A DNA stretch of 64,000 nucleotides from Marivita sp. S6314 (GTDB taxonomy: Bacteria > Pseudomonadota > Alphaproteobacteria > Rhodobacterales > Rhodobacteraceae), in contig NZ_JALKAO010000002.1 in assembly GCF_023015985.1 (NCBI RefSeq), forward strand, positions 62,001 through 126,000. The letters are read 5' to 3'. A program made the translations under genes and the position numbers. Below, in pieces: positions 26,516-35,282 of the stretch (the stretch's first letter is position 1; every line of letters starts with the position of its first letter). The notes under the pieces were generated by a model. The model saw only the letters and a list, made by a program, of their open reading frames with translations. It searched no databases and was not told where the DNA came from.

Positions 26516-27405
26516 TTCTTCTCCCGCAGTTCGGAATACAGATAGGGGATCATGATCGCGGCTATTGTCATCAGCATGATTGTTGCCGACGCAGCACCGA
26601 TCCCCATCTGGTTCCGGGTGAAGGTATAGGAATACATAAACGTCGCGGGCAGTTCGGTTGCCCGCCCCGGCCCGCCACCGGTCATTGCGATGACAAGGTC
26701 AAAGGTCTTGATGGCCAGATGTGACAGGATCACAAAGGCTGACAGGAAAGCGGGACGCAATTGCGGGATGATGATCCGGCGATAGAGGTTCCAGTTGCTG
26801 GCCCCGTCCATTTGCGCCGCCTTCAGAATTTCATTGTCGATGCCCCGCAGACCCGCAAGGAACATCGCCATGACAAACCCGCTGGTTTGCCAGACCGCCG
26901 CCAGAACGATGGTGTAAATCGCGTAGTCGCGGTTCTTGATCCAATCAAAGCTGAAATTCACCCAACCCCAGCTTTGCATGATGTTCTCAAGCCCGATGCC
27001 GGGATCCAGAAACCATTTCCAGGCGGTCCCGGTAACAATAAAGCTGAGCGCCATCGGATAGAGATAGATCGGACGCAGAAAGCCCTCGCCACGAATTTTC
27101 TGATCAAGGAAAATTGCCAGCGTCAGTCCGATTGCGGTGCAGATCAGGATATAAAGCGCTGCGAATATGCCCATATTCGTCAGCGACACCTCCCAATGGC
27201 TGAGGCGCCAAAGCTTTGAGTAGTTTTCGAACCCGACCCACCCAAAGCTGGGCAGCAATCGACTGTCGGTAAAGGACAGATACACAGAGAATAGGATAAA
27301 GCCGTACACGAACACCGCCATCATGGCGATGGTGGGCGACAGGACGAGCTTGGGAATCCAGTTCTGCAGACGTGTCTTGAAATCCGCGTCGGCTGTGCGA
27401 GCCAT
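26512..27405 (-). CDS. Carbohydrate ABC transporter permease (MalF-type, glucose/mannose-like)
   Basis: 297 residues, six membrane segments; the EAA motif region is DNEILKAAQMDGASNWNLYR followed by RIIIPQL. The YLSFTDSRLLPSFGWVGFEN loop resembles the glucose/mannose (Gts-type) permeases. It heads the permease pair, separated from the binding-protein gene by an 87-bp gap that contains a stable hairpin. Confidence 0.92.
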   Translation of the reverse strand: MARTADADFKTRLQNWIPKLVLSPTIAMMAVFVYGFILFSVYLSFTDSRLLPSFGWVGFENYSKLWRLSHWEVSLTNMGIFAALYILICTAIGLTLAIFLDQKIRGEGFLRPIYLYPMALSFIVTGTAWKWFLDPGIGLENIMQSWGWVNFSFDWIKNRDYAIYTIVLAAVWQTSGFVMAMFLAGLRGIDNEILKAAQMDGASNWNLYRRIIIPQLRPAFLSAFVILSHLAIKTFDLVIAMTGGGPGRATELPATFMYSYTFTRNQMGIGAASATIMLMTIAAIMIPYLYSELREKK

Positions 27406-27456
27406 CGCGTGTCCTCCTCATTCGCTGGACAAGATATACGCGGCGATGCGCAAGAT

Positions 27457-27482
27457 GGTGGGGCAGCACATGCCGCCCCACC
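27457..27482 (-). promoter_or_regulatory. Intercistronic stem-loop between binding-protein and permease genes
   Basis: GGTGGGGC and GCCCCACC form a perfect 8-bp GC-rich stem around a 10-nt loop inside the gap between the binding-protein stop (27493) and permease start (27405). Such hairpins commonly stabilise the upstream message or attenuate read-through, keeping binding protein in excess over membrane parts. Confidence 0.65.
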
Positions 27483-27492
27483 GAGGGGAGGA

Positions 27493-28740
27493 TCACTTTG
27501 CGATCGACACCGCGTCGACAAGTTCCTGCACAGCGGTTTCGCTGTCGTACTCGCCGTTAAAATGTGCGGTGACAACGTCATAGACCGCGTTCTTCACCGA
27601 TGCGGGGGCTGCGTGGCCGTGCGCCATTGACCCGAACAGGTTGCCGGATGCAGCTGCTGCCGCAAGGTCTTTCATACCTTGCTTACCGCAGGCGTCGAAA
27701 TCCGCATCGCTCACATCTGTCCGTGCCGGGACAGAGCCCTTGACCACGTTAAACGCGGACTGGAAGGACGGCGACAGGATCGCAGAAGCCAGCTTGGCCT
27801 GCTCGTCTGACACCGATCCGCCCTGATCGAACATCATAAACTGGTCGGCGTTAAAGGTCACCTGGTCCTGTGTCCCGGGGAACCGGAAGCACAGGAAATC
27901 TTCGCCCGGCACCTTGTTCGCGTTCAGGAATTCGCCTTTGGCCCAGTCACCCATCATCTGGAAACCGGCTTCACCATTGATCACCATCGCGGTGGCAAGG
28001 TTCCAATCGCGACCCGAGAAGTTGTCGTCCACATTGGCACGGATCACCGCCATGCGATCAAACGCTTCTTTCATGGCATCAGAGCCAAGCGTGTCTTCGT
28101 CAAGATCGACAAATGCGGCCTTGTACCCATCCGGGCCAAGCACCGACATCGCGACGGCATCAAACACGGTTGCGTCCTGCCACGCCTGACCACCATGTGC
28201 GATGGGCGTCACGCCTGCCGCCTTAAGCGTTTCCAGCGCGGCCGTGAACTCTTCCCAGGTTCCCGGCACACCGATTCCATTGGCATCCAGAACAGCCTTG
28301 TTGGCCCAGACCCAGTTTGTGGAGTGGACGTTCACAGGCGCGGACACCCATTTGCCGTCAACTTTGGCAAACGCCTTGAGCGCATCTGGAACCACCTCGT
28401 CCCAGCCCTCTTGCGCGGCCACTGCGTTCAGGTCTGCCAGTGCGCCCTGATTGGCCCAGTCCAGAATATCAAACCCAAGACCCTGCACCGCGGTTGGCGC
28501 GTTGCCTGCCGTCACACGCGCGCGCAGAACAGTCATCGCCTGTTCACCGCCGCCACCTGCAACCGGCATATCCGTCCAGCCAACGCCCTGACCTTCCAAA
28601 TCCTGCTTCAGAACATTCAAGGCAGCCGCTTCGCCACCTGATGTCCACCAGTGCAGAACTTCGACATCCGCCGCCTGCGCCGCACCTGCGGACAGGGCTA
28701 CAGCAGCAGCCGTCATCTTGAGCGATTTCATAATTGTCAT
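27493..28740 (-). CDS. Carbohydrate ABC transporter periplasmic binding protein (glucose/mannose-type)
   Basis: 415 residues from ATG 28740 with GGGAGG five bases upstream. Signal peptide residues 1-23 (hydrophobic stretch then GAAQAADVE). The mature N-terminus [20 protein letters not shown] is typical of glucose/mannose and related sugar-binding proteins (family 1). Other family features: [36 protein letters not shown]. First gene of the operon; delivers the sugar to the permease pair downstream. Confidence 0.92.
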   Translation of the reverse strand: MTIMKSLKMTAAAVALSAGAAQAADVEVLHWWTSGGEAAALNVLKQDLEGQGVGWTDMPVAGGGGEQAMTVLRARVTAGNAPTAVQGLGFDILDWANQGALADLNAVAAQEGWDEVVPDALKAFAKVDGKWVSAPVNVHSTNWVWANKAVLDANGIGVPGTWEEFTAALETLKAAGVTPIAHGGQAWQDATVFDAVAMSVLGPDGYKAAFVDLDEDTLGSDAMKEAFDRMAVIRANVDDNFSGRDWNLATAMVINGEAGFQMMGDWAKGEFLNANKVPGEDFLCFRFPGTQDQVTFNADQFMMFDQGGSVSDEQAKLASAILSPSFQSAFNVVKGSVPARTDVSDADFDACGKQGMKDLAAAAASGNLFGSMAHGHAAPASVKNAVYDVVTAHFNGEYDSETAVQELVDAVSIAK

Positions 28741-28782
28741 TGTTGCCTCCCTAGCAAAGTGTCCCTTTTCGGACTGGTCAAA

Positions 28783-28796
28783 TTAAAACGTTATAA
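28783..28796. promoter_or_regulatory. LacI-type operator-like site 1
   Basis: TTAAAACGTTATAA is an imperfect palindrome centred on CG, 43 bp before the binding-protein start. It shares TTAAAACGTT and the final AA with site 2 (28913-28926) read on the opposite strand. LacI-family operators are typically CG-centred, and a divergent LacI gene lies next door. Confidence 0.6.
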
Positions 28797-28912
28797 ATAA
28801 TCATCTTGTCAACTCGCAATTACGACCACCACATCAAGCATCTGTAATTGCATATATTTTTACGATTCACCACTGCGCCTTCAAGGCAAAACTCCGCAAT
28901 CAAACAAAAGTG

Positions 28913-28926
28913 TTGCAACGTTTTAA
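28913..28926. promoter_or_regulatory. LacI-type operator-like site 2
   Basis: On the minus strand this reads TTAAAACGTTGCAA, identical to site 1 at 12 of 14 positions. It lies 51 bp before the ATG of the divergent LacI gene. The two site centres are 130 bp apart, compatible with looping by a tetramer or with control of each divergent promoter separately. Confidence 0.6.
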
Positions 28927-28977
28927 ATTGTCGCAATACTGCATGCCCGAACCAACAAACACTGGATCTTGTGTCGA

Positions 28978-29997
28978 ATGTCACCCCAACGCACCCGTGA
29001 AAGACCGACCCTTCGCACCATTGCCGAAGAAACCGGTTTCGCCGTCACAACGGTGTCGCGTGCGCTGAAGGATGACCCAAGAATTGCAGCCAAAACGCGG
29101 AAAGCCGTTGCCGAAGCTGCTGAAAAGCTGGCCTATGTTCCGGATCGCGCGGCGCAGCGCCTGCGCACCGGGCGCACCAAGGTGATCAGCGTTCTTTTGA
29201 ATCTCGAACATGAATTCATCGGGTTTGCAGACGAGCTTCTGGGCGGGATCATCGAATCCCTTCACGGCACCGATTTCGCCATCAGCATCAATCCCGACCT
29301 CAACAATCCCGACCGTCTGGACACGATTCGCAATGTCCATCGCAACAAGCTGGCGGACGGCGTGATTCTGACCCGAACGGAACCGTTCGACGACCGCGTA
29401 CGGCTGCTGCACGAGGCAGGATTGCCGTTTGTCACCCACGGGCGGACCGAATTCACCACCCCGCATGCCTGGGTGGACTTCGACAACGAGATGTTCGCGC
29501 GAAACGCCGTTCAAAGGCTGGCCGAAAAAGGGTGCAAGCGCGTGCTCATGGTGATGCCGGACACGCGGTACACCTTCGCCCAACACCTGCGCTACGGGTT
29601 CCAGAGCGCCGCCCGCGACGCCGGACTGGCCTTCGAGATCCCAGAGGCGGTCAACCTTGAATCCCCGTCCGAGCAGATCGCGGAATTTCTGAAGACCCGT
29701 TACAGCACCGACAATCCGCCTGATGGGCATGTTTGCGTGGGTGAAGTGGTCGCAATGGCGACCTTGTCCGCACTCTATGACAGCGGACTGACGCCCGGAC
29801 TGGACGCGACGGTTCTGGCCAAACAGGCGTCTCCAACCTTTAAACACGTACGTCCGCGGATCGAGACAGTGTCCGAGGACCTGCGCGAAACGGGGCGGCA
29901 TCTCGGGGCTTTGCTGCTGCGCCAGATCAATGGCGAATCCCCGGAAGGTCTGCATGCGCTGATGCAGCCCGACCCGGTTTTCCGAATATCTGGCTAG
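28978..29997 (+). CDS. LacI-family transcriptional regulator (local regulator of the sugar operon)
   Basis: 339 residues from ATG 28978 (a TTG nine bases earlier is possible). HTH region TLRTIAEETGFAVTTVSRAL, hinge AAQRLRTGRTKVISVLL, then a sugar-binding-type sensor domain (ADGVILTRTEPFDDRVRLLH, VSEDLRETGRHLGALLLRQI). Divergent from the sugar operon, with two matching CG-centred operator-like sites between. Expected to repress the operon until the imported sugar binds. Confidence 0.92.
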   Translation: MSPQRTRERPTLRTIAEETGFAVTTVSRALKDDPRIAAKTRKAVAEAAEKLAYVPDRAAQRLRTGRTKVISVLLNLEHEFIGFADELLGGIIESLHGTDFAISINPDLNNPDRLDTIRNVHRNKLADGVILTRTEPFDDRVRLLHEAGLPFVTHGRTEFTTPHAWVDFDNEMFARNAVQRLAEKGCKRVLMVMPDTRYTFAQHLRYGFQSAARDAGLAFEIPEAVNLESPSEQIAEFLKTRYSTDNPPDGHVCVGEVVAMATLSALYDSGLTPGLDATVLAKQASPTFKHVRPRIETVSEDLRETGRHLGALLLRQINGESPEGLHALMQPDPVFRISG

Positions 29998-30002
29998 GCC
30001 GG

Positions 30003-31523
30003 TCATCCGCGATCTTTCACCCAGTTTTCACGACTGCGTCCAACGCGCATGACAACCGATTTGACCTCGAAGTACTCTTCAAACCCATATTTCCCGATCT
30101 CGCGCCCCTGCCCGGATTGCTTCATTCCGCCAAAGGCCAGTTCGGGGAACCCGTCCATCCAGGTATTTGTCCAGACCGTGCCCACTTCGGCGCGGCGCGC
30201 AAACTCAAGGCAGGTGTGCACGTTCTCGCTCCAGACACCGGCGGACAGCCCGTAGGTGGACGCATTGGTCAACGCGATGGCGTCCTCCATGCTGTCAAAG
30301 CGCAGAACGCTCAGCACGGGCCCGAACACCTCGTCGGTTGCAATCGCCATGTCCGGGGTCACATCCGTCACGATGGTCGGCTGGTAGAACTGGTCTCCCA
30401 AACCGGGCACTGCCAGCCTGTCGCCCCCCAACACAACACTGGCGCCTTCGGCTTGTGCGGCTTTGACATATCCATCAATCTTGGCGTTGTGATCTGGAGT
30501 GACGATCGCGCCGACCTGCGTTTCAGGGTCAAGCGGATCGCCGAACTTTACCTTCCGCGAAAGCGTGACAACGCGCGCCACAAAGTCATCGGCAATGTCG
30601 GCGTGTACGATGATCCGGCTGGAGGCGTTGCAGCACTGACCGACGTTGAAATAGACGCCAAACACCACCGCATCGACGGCACTGTCGATATCGGCATCGG
30701 GAAAGATCACTTGCGCGTTCTTGCCCCCAAGCTCCAATGCGACCTTCTTGAGAGTCCCGGCAGAGGCCTCGGTGATCTTTTTGCCCACGGTCGTTGAGCC
30801 GGTGAACGTCACCATGTCGACATCGTCATGTGTCGACATAAGGCTTCCCACGGGATCACCGTAGCCCAGCACGATATTGCACACGCCCGCGGGCAATTCG
30901 GCCTCTACCAGAAGTTCTCCCATCATCACGGTCGACGACGGCGTGACCTCGGAGGGTTTGACAACCACGCTGCATCCCGCCGCCAAAGCAAACGGCAGTT
31001 TCTGGCTTAAAATCCAGAACGGGAAATTCCACGGCGTGATGATCGACACGACGCCGATTGGCTGCTTAAGCACGACACCCAGCATATCTTGGCCAAGCGT
31101 GTTGTGGCTGTCGCCATGTGTGCTGCGCGCCAAAGACGCCGCATAGCGCCAAAGATCGGCCGCCCCGCCAACCTCGCCCCGCGATTGGGAAATCGGTTTG
31201 CCGCTTTCCAGCGTCTCGAGAACCGCAATCCGGTCGACATTGGCCTCAATAAGATCCGCAACCCGAAGCAGCAGCGTCGCCCGCTCTTTACCGGAAATGC
31301 GGCTCCAGACACCGGTATCGAATGACCGGCGCGCTGCGCCGATGGCGGCGATGGTTTCGTCTGCTCCACCTTCGGCCGACTTGCTGACGACCACGCCATG
31401 CGACGGCGAAACACGCTCGAACGATCCGGGGCTCGTCACCCATTGTCCGTCGATCAAATGACGCCCCGTGAACAGGTCGGGCAGTTCCGCATTGATCGAA
31501 CCGGTGATGGTCAGGTCTTTCAT
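30003..31523 (-). CDS. NAD(P)-dependent aldehyde dehydrogenase (ALDH superfamily)
   Basis: 506 residues. Visible ALDH hallmarks: PWNFPFWILSQKLPFALAAG, FTGSTTVGKKI (coenzyme site), catalytic Glu in VALELGGKNAQV, catalytic Cys in NVGQCCNASSRI, and the C-terminal GGMKQSGQGREIGKYGFEEY. Closest by eye to betaine-aldehyde/lactaldehyde-type ALDHs. Last gene of the Gfo/CoA-transferase operon; ATG is four bases after the hydratase stop. It converges with the LacI gene, with only a five-base gap. Substrate unknown. Confidence 0.92.
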   Translation of the reverse strand: MKDLTITGSINAELPDLFTGRHLIDGQWVTSPGSFERVSPSHGVVVSKSAEGGADETIAAIGAARRSFDTGVWSRISGKERATLLLRVADLIEANVDRIAVLETLESGKPISQSRGEVGGAADLWRYAASLARSTHGDSHNTLGQDMLGVVLKQPIGVVSIITPWNFPFWILSQKLPFALAAGCSVVVKPSEVTPSSTVMMGELLVEAELPAGVCNIVLGYGDPVGSLMSTHDDVDMVTFTGSTTVGKKITEASAGTLKKVALELGGKNAQVIFPDADIDSAVDAVVFGVYFNVGQCCNASSRIIVHADIADDFVARVVTLSRKVKFGDPLDPETQVGAIVTPDHNAKIDGYVKAAQAEGASVVLGGDRLAVPGLGDQFYQPTIVTDVTPDMAIATDEVFGPVLSVLRFDSMEDAIALTNASTYGLSAGVWSENVHTCLEFARRAEVGTVWTNTWMDGFPELAFGGMKQSGQGREIGKYGFEEYFEVKSVVMRVGRSRENWVKDRG

Positions 31524-31527
31524 AGTT

Positions 31528-32295
31528 TCAGCGCCCCGAAAATTCTGCTGGTCGTTTGTTCAGGAAGGCGGCGACGCCTTCCGCGCGGTCCTCTGATGCA
31601 GCGATCGCCGCACTGCCCAGCGCTTCGATCATTGCGGCGCGGTCTTCGTCTTGGGCGGCGTGGATCATCGCTTTGGCCGTTTCCGTCGCGCGCGGCGACA
31701 ATGCAGTCAGGTCTGCAAGAATGCTGGTTCCGCTGGCTGTCACGTCTTCGGAAACCTCGGCCACGCAACCAAGACCAAAGGCCCGTTCCGCGCTGATGCG
31801 TCGTCCGAACAGGGCCATTTCCTTGACAACGGGCTCCGGCATCAGGCGCAACGCCCGTTGCGTCCCGGACCAACCGGGGACAATGCCAACCCGCGCCTCG
31901 GGCAAGGCCAGCGTGGCACGCGGGGCCATGATCCGCATGTCGCAAGCCGCTGCCAGTTCAAACCCACCGCCAAAGGCATGGCCGTTCACGGCTGCCAGCG
32001 TGGGAAGATGCAACCGCGCAAGCCGGTCAAAGACCCGGTGCCCTTTGCGCACCCAATGACGGGCGAAATCAGCCGGTGACAAGGGCCCCCATTCGGAGAT
32101 ATCCGCACCACAGCAAAACGCTTTTGGTCCAGCCCCGGTCACAAGCACACTGCGAACCTCTGGATTGACCTCAATCGCATCCAGATGCGCCGCAAGCTGA
32201 TCCAGCATGCCCACCGTCAGCGCATTCAGCTTGGCTTCGTTCTCAAGGGTGATCTGGGCAATACCCGACGCAACCCGCAATGACACATGGCTCAT
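31528..32295 (-). CDS. Enoyl-CoA hydratase/isomerase family protein
   Basis: 255 residues of the crotonase fold. Oxyanion-hole segments are CCGADISEW and AFGGGFELAAACDMRI; in the second position the catalytic Glu is placed in ALPEARVGIVPGWSGTQRAL, as in hydratases. The start overlaps the CoA-transferase stop by four bases. It likely hydrates or isomerises the acyl-CoA made by that enzyme. Confidence 0.9.
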   Translation of the reverse strand: MSHVSLRVASGIAQITLENEAKLNALTVGMLDQLAAHLDAIEVNPEVRSVLVTGAGPKAFCCGADISEWGPLSPADFARHWVRKGHRVFDRLARLHLPTLAAVNGHAFGGGFELAAACDMRIMAPRATLALPEARVGIVPGWSGTQRALRLMPEPVVKEMALFGRRISAERAFGLGCVAEVSEDVTASGTSILADLTALSPRATETAKAMIHAAQDEDRAAMIEALGSAAIAASEDRAEGVAAFLNKRPAEFSGR

Positions 32296-33863
32296 AACAC
32301 CAACCCCATTGGGCCTTCGGACAACAACGACCTGTCCATCAGGCTTGCAGTCTCGGCCACCCGCACACGCCCGTCCGAGGCCGCCACGATGTCCTCGGCC
32401 GGTCGGATGCCCGGCATGATTTCGGTCGCGACCAGCCCGTCATCGGTTGATCGCATCACACATCGCTCGGTGACATAAAGCACATTCTGGCCCAGTTGCC
32501 GCGCCCGACTGCCCGCAAAGGTCACGTGCTCGACCGCCTCCACCATCTTGGTAAAGCGGCCCGGTTCGGCCACGGTGATGCCGTCTTCGGTCAGATCGAT
32601 CTTCGCCCCGGCTTCGAACCAGCCGGAAAACACGATGTTCCTGGCGCGTGCCGTGATGTCGACAAACCCGCCGCATCCGGCAGTCAGATACGGTTTCTTG
32701 CCAAGCTTTGACACGTTCACATTACCCTCGATGTCGACCTCAAGGAACGACAGGAAGGACACGTCAAACCCTGCGCCCTGGAAGTAGATGAACTGCTGTG
32801 GCGACGGCACAAACGCGTCCGCATTCGAAGCACATCCGAAGGCAAACCCGGTCAGTGGCACGCCACCCACGGCACCTTGCTCAATCGCCCAGGTCACGGC
32901 ATCGCGATGCCCTTCCTCAAGCAGAATACGCGGGACCATCGCGCTGATGCCAAAACCCAGATTGGCGGTCATGCCCGCTTTCAACTCTTGCGCAGCGCGA
33001 CGCGCGATCACCTTTTCGACGCCGTGTTCGGCCAGGGCAAAACTGTCCCAAGGCCGCATGACCTGACCAGAGATCGCAGGATCGTACGGTGTTTCGCAGG
33101 TCTGTTTCTGGTCCGGGTCGATCACAACCACGTCCACCAAATGGCCGGGCACCCGCACATCATGGGGCCGCAAACTCCCGGTCGCGGTGACCCGTTCGAC
33201 CTGCGCGATCACCACCCCACCGTGGTTGCGCACGCAAATCGCCTGTTCCAACCCGCCCAGATACGCGCCTTCGTGTTCATAGGTCAGATTTCCACGGTCA
33301 TCTGCCGTCGTCGCGCGCAGAATGCACACATTTGGCACAACATTCGGGAAATGAAGCCAAGTATCCCCGGCAAACTCGACCCGCGACACAATCGGCGCTG
33401 CCGCGCCGCGCGCATTCATGGCACAGCCCTCGCGCAGCGGATCGACAAAGGTCTCCAACCCGATCTGCGTCAACACCCCCGGCCGACGCGCCGCCGCTTC
33501 GCGATGCATGTCGAACAGGATGCCGGACGGCACGTTGTAGGCGGCCACACGGTCATCAACGATCATCTTCCAGATTTCCGGCATTTCAAGGCTGGACGGA
33601 CCGGACGGGTATGACCCCGCAAGAACGCGCGACAAAAGCCCGTCCTGCGCAAGGTGGTCCATACCTTTCACACCGTACATATCACCTGCCGCAATCGGAT
33701 GAAGCGATGTGATGTTCCTGGGATGACCTTCTGCAGCGAACCGCTCTCCAATGGCCTTCAGCACGAAATCCGGGCACCCAAGAGACGAAGACGACGAAAC
33801 GGTCACCACCGCTCCGTCCGGGATTCGCGCAGCGGCGTCGGCGGCGGATACGACCTTGCTCAC
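32292..33863 (-). CDS. Family I CoA-transferase (acetate/propionate/3-oxoacid type), alpha-beta fused
   Basis: 523 residues, with both family I halves in one chain as in propionate CoA-transferases. The likely catalytic Glu is in WAIEQGAVGGVPLTGFAFG, and the N-terminal glycine-rich region is GAVVTVSSSSSLGCPDFVLK. Moves CoA from an acyl-CoA donor to a free acid. The start overlaps the Gfo/Idh stop by four bases, so a dehydrogenase, CoA activation and hydration are produced together: a catabolic route through a CoA-activated organic acid. Confidence 0.9.
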   Translation of the reverse strand: MSKVVSAADAAARIPDGAVVTVSSSSSLGCPDFVLKAIGERFAAEGHPRNITSLHPIAAGDMYGVKGMDHLAQDGLLSRVLAGSYPSGPSSLEMPEIWKMIVDDRVAAYNVPSGILFDMHREAAARRPGVLTQIGLETFVDPLREGCAMNARGAAAPIVSRVEFAGDTWLHFPNVVPNVCILRATTADDRGNLTYEHEGAYLGGLEQAICVRNHGGVVIAQVERVTATGSLRPHDVRVPGHLVDVVVIDPDQKQTCETPYDPAISGQVMRPWDSFALAEHGVEKVIARRAAQELKAGMTANLGFGISAMVPRILLEEGHRDAVTWAIEQGAVGGVPLTGFAFGCASNADAFVPSPQQFIYFQGAGFDVSFLSFLEVDIEGNVNVSKLGKKPYLTAGCGGFVDITARARNIVFSGWFEAGAKIDLTEDGITVAEPGRFTKMVEAVEHVTFAGSRARQLGQNVLYVTERCVMRSTDDGLVATEIMPGIRPAEDIVAASDGRVRVAETASLMDRSLLSEGPMGLVL

Positions 33864-34864
33864 GTCACATCCCCGTAATCGACTGTGACCCGCCTCCCCG
33901 TCTGCGCCGCCTCGCGAACAGCCAAGGCAACGGCCAGCGACTTCACTCCGTCCAAACCATCCGCTGCGGGCCGTCCCTGCCCCGCAATGGCCGCGACGAA
34001 ATCCGCCACGCCCTGCTCGTAAAGCGAATGATCCGAAAACGAGAGCGCTTCGCGACCCACATCTGTCACCAATTCAATCTCGCCGACGGGCTCCTGTGTC
34101 ATGACACCGCGCGCGAAAATAGAGCCCTTGTCGCCATGAACCTCGACACCGCTGCCCGCATAGGGATGGGTAAAGCTTTCATGTGACATAACCATCGCGC
34201 CGGATGGCATGGACCAGACCGACATGGCGGAATCCTCAACACCATCGCCCATACCTGACACCCCCATCTGCGCGACCACATCAACGGGGTCCTCCCCCAG
34301 AAGGAACCGTGCGACATCGGCATCGTGGACGGTGATATCGGGAATAACACCACCCCCCGCACTCGCATCATTGATGCGCCAGCCCTGAAGATGTGGCGGC
34401 AAATGCACCGCATGAAAAATGCGCAGAGACAAAACCCGCCCGATCCGTCCGTCGGCAATGACGTCCCGCATCGCGCGATGCGCACCTGAACACCGAAGGT
34501 GATGATTTGTCCCGAACACCAGACCGGCGGTCTGCGCCGCGCTCATCATGTCCTGAGCTTCGGCAACCGACATACCCAACGGCTTTTCACACAAGACATG
34601 CTTGCCCGCCGAAATCGCCGCCAGCGCCTGTGGGTGGTGTTTTTCATTGGTCGACGAGATGTAAACCGCAGAGACCCTGTCATCCGCCAGCGCCTGAGCC
34701 AAATCCGTGGTCGCATTGGCAATGCCATGCGCATCTGCCCAGCCCCGACCCCGCTCGGCCGAACCGCTCACAACCCATGTGACATCATTCCCGTCCTGCG
34801 CTCTGACCGCCTCAAGCACATATTGAGACGCGATGGTACTGGCTCCGACAAATGCCCAATTCAC
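33860..34864 (-). CDS. Gfo/Idh/MocA-family oxidoreductase
   Basis: 334 residues from GTG 34864, with GGAGG six bases upstream. The N-terminal Rossmann loop is somewhat degenerate (WAFVGASTIASQYVLEA); the family lysine is in CEKPLGMSVAEAQDM, and GGGVIPDITVHDADVARFLLG holds the conserved D-x3-H. NAD(P)-dependent oxidation of a sugar, inositol or hydroxyacid-type substrate. First gene of the operon; nested inverted repeats begin ten bases upstream of the start. Confidence 0.9.
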   Translation of the reverse strand: MNWAFVGASTIASQYVLEAVRAQDGNDVTWVVSGSAERGRGWADAHGIANATTDLAQALADDRVSAVYISSTNEKHHPQALAAISAGKHVLCEKPLGMSVAEAQDMMSAAQTAGLVFGTNHHLRCSGAHRAMRDVIADGRIGRVLSLRIFHAVHLPPHLQGWRINDASAGGGVIPDITVHDADVARFLLGEDPVDVVAQMGVSGMGDGVEDSAMSVWSMPSGAMVMSHESFTHPYAGSGVEVHGDKGSIFARGVMTQEPVGEIELVTDVGREALSFSDHSLYEQGVADFVAAIAGQGRPAADGLDGVKSLAVALAVREAAQTGRRVTVDYGDVT

Positions 34865-34873
34865 GACTCACCT

Positions 34874-34899
34874 CCAAATTTGGATCGTTCCAAAATTGG
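34874..34899. promoter_or_regulatory. Nested inverted repeats overlapping the ribosome-binding site of the Gfo/Idh operon
   Basis: Two near-identical 10-bp palindromes, CCAAATTTGG (34874-34883) and CCAAAATTGG (34890-34899), flank the further palindrome TTGGATCGTTCCAA (34880-34893). The cluster overlaps the Shine-Dalgarno of the first operon gene, so a bound repressor would block the promoter or start region. No regulator gene lies beside it on this operon's side. Confidence 0.6.
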
Positions 34900-35007
34900 T
34901 AGAACAACATTTCAAACCAAGCAAGACTTCTTTGTCTGGTCGACCATGACAACCATCGCTCCGCAGCGAAGGGCGCGGTCGAATATCATCGTTTTCTATG
35001 GTGTTAG

Positions 35008-35097
35008 TGGCGGAGGCTCAGGGATTCGAACCCTGGGGACGCTCTCACGCCCAACGGTTTTCAAGACCGCCGCATTCGACCACTCTGCCAAACCTCC
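35008..35097 (-). tRNA. tRNA-Ser(UGA)
   Basis: On the minus strand: acceptor GGAGGTT pairing with AGCCTCC, discriminator G and encoded CCA. The anticodon loop CTTGAAA gives anticodon TGA, inside the stem CGGT/ACCG. There is a long variable arm (GGGCGTGAGAGCGTCC region) typical of class II tRNAs, and the T-loop is GGTTCGAATCC. 90 nt. Confidence 0.95.
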
Positions 35098-35282
35098 GGT
35101 TCCTGCCAAATAGCCGCAGTTTTGCGATTCTGAAAGCGTCAGATTGGGAAAATCTGCGCAGACCTGTCGTCGGACTTTTCTTGTGACCCTCAAGACTGTA
35201 AGCTTCGCTGCAAAACAAGAGTGGCGGTGGGCCTTTTGGCCAAGTCGGCACCGGATGTGGCGAAGCAGAAGGTAAGCAGGCA

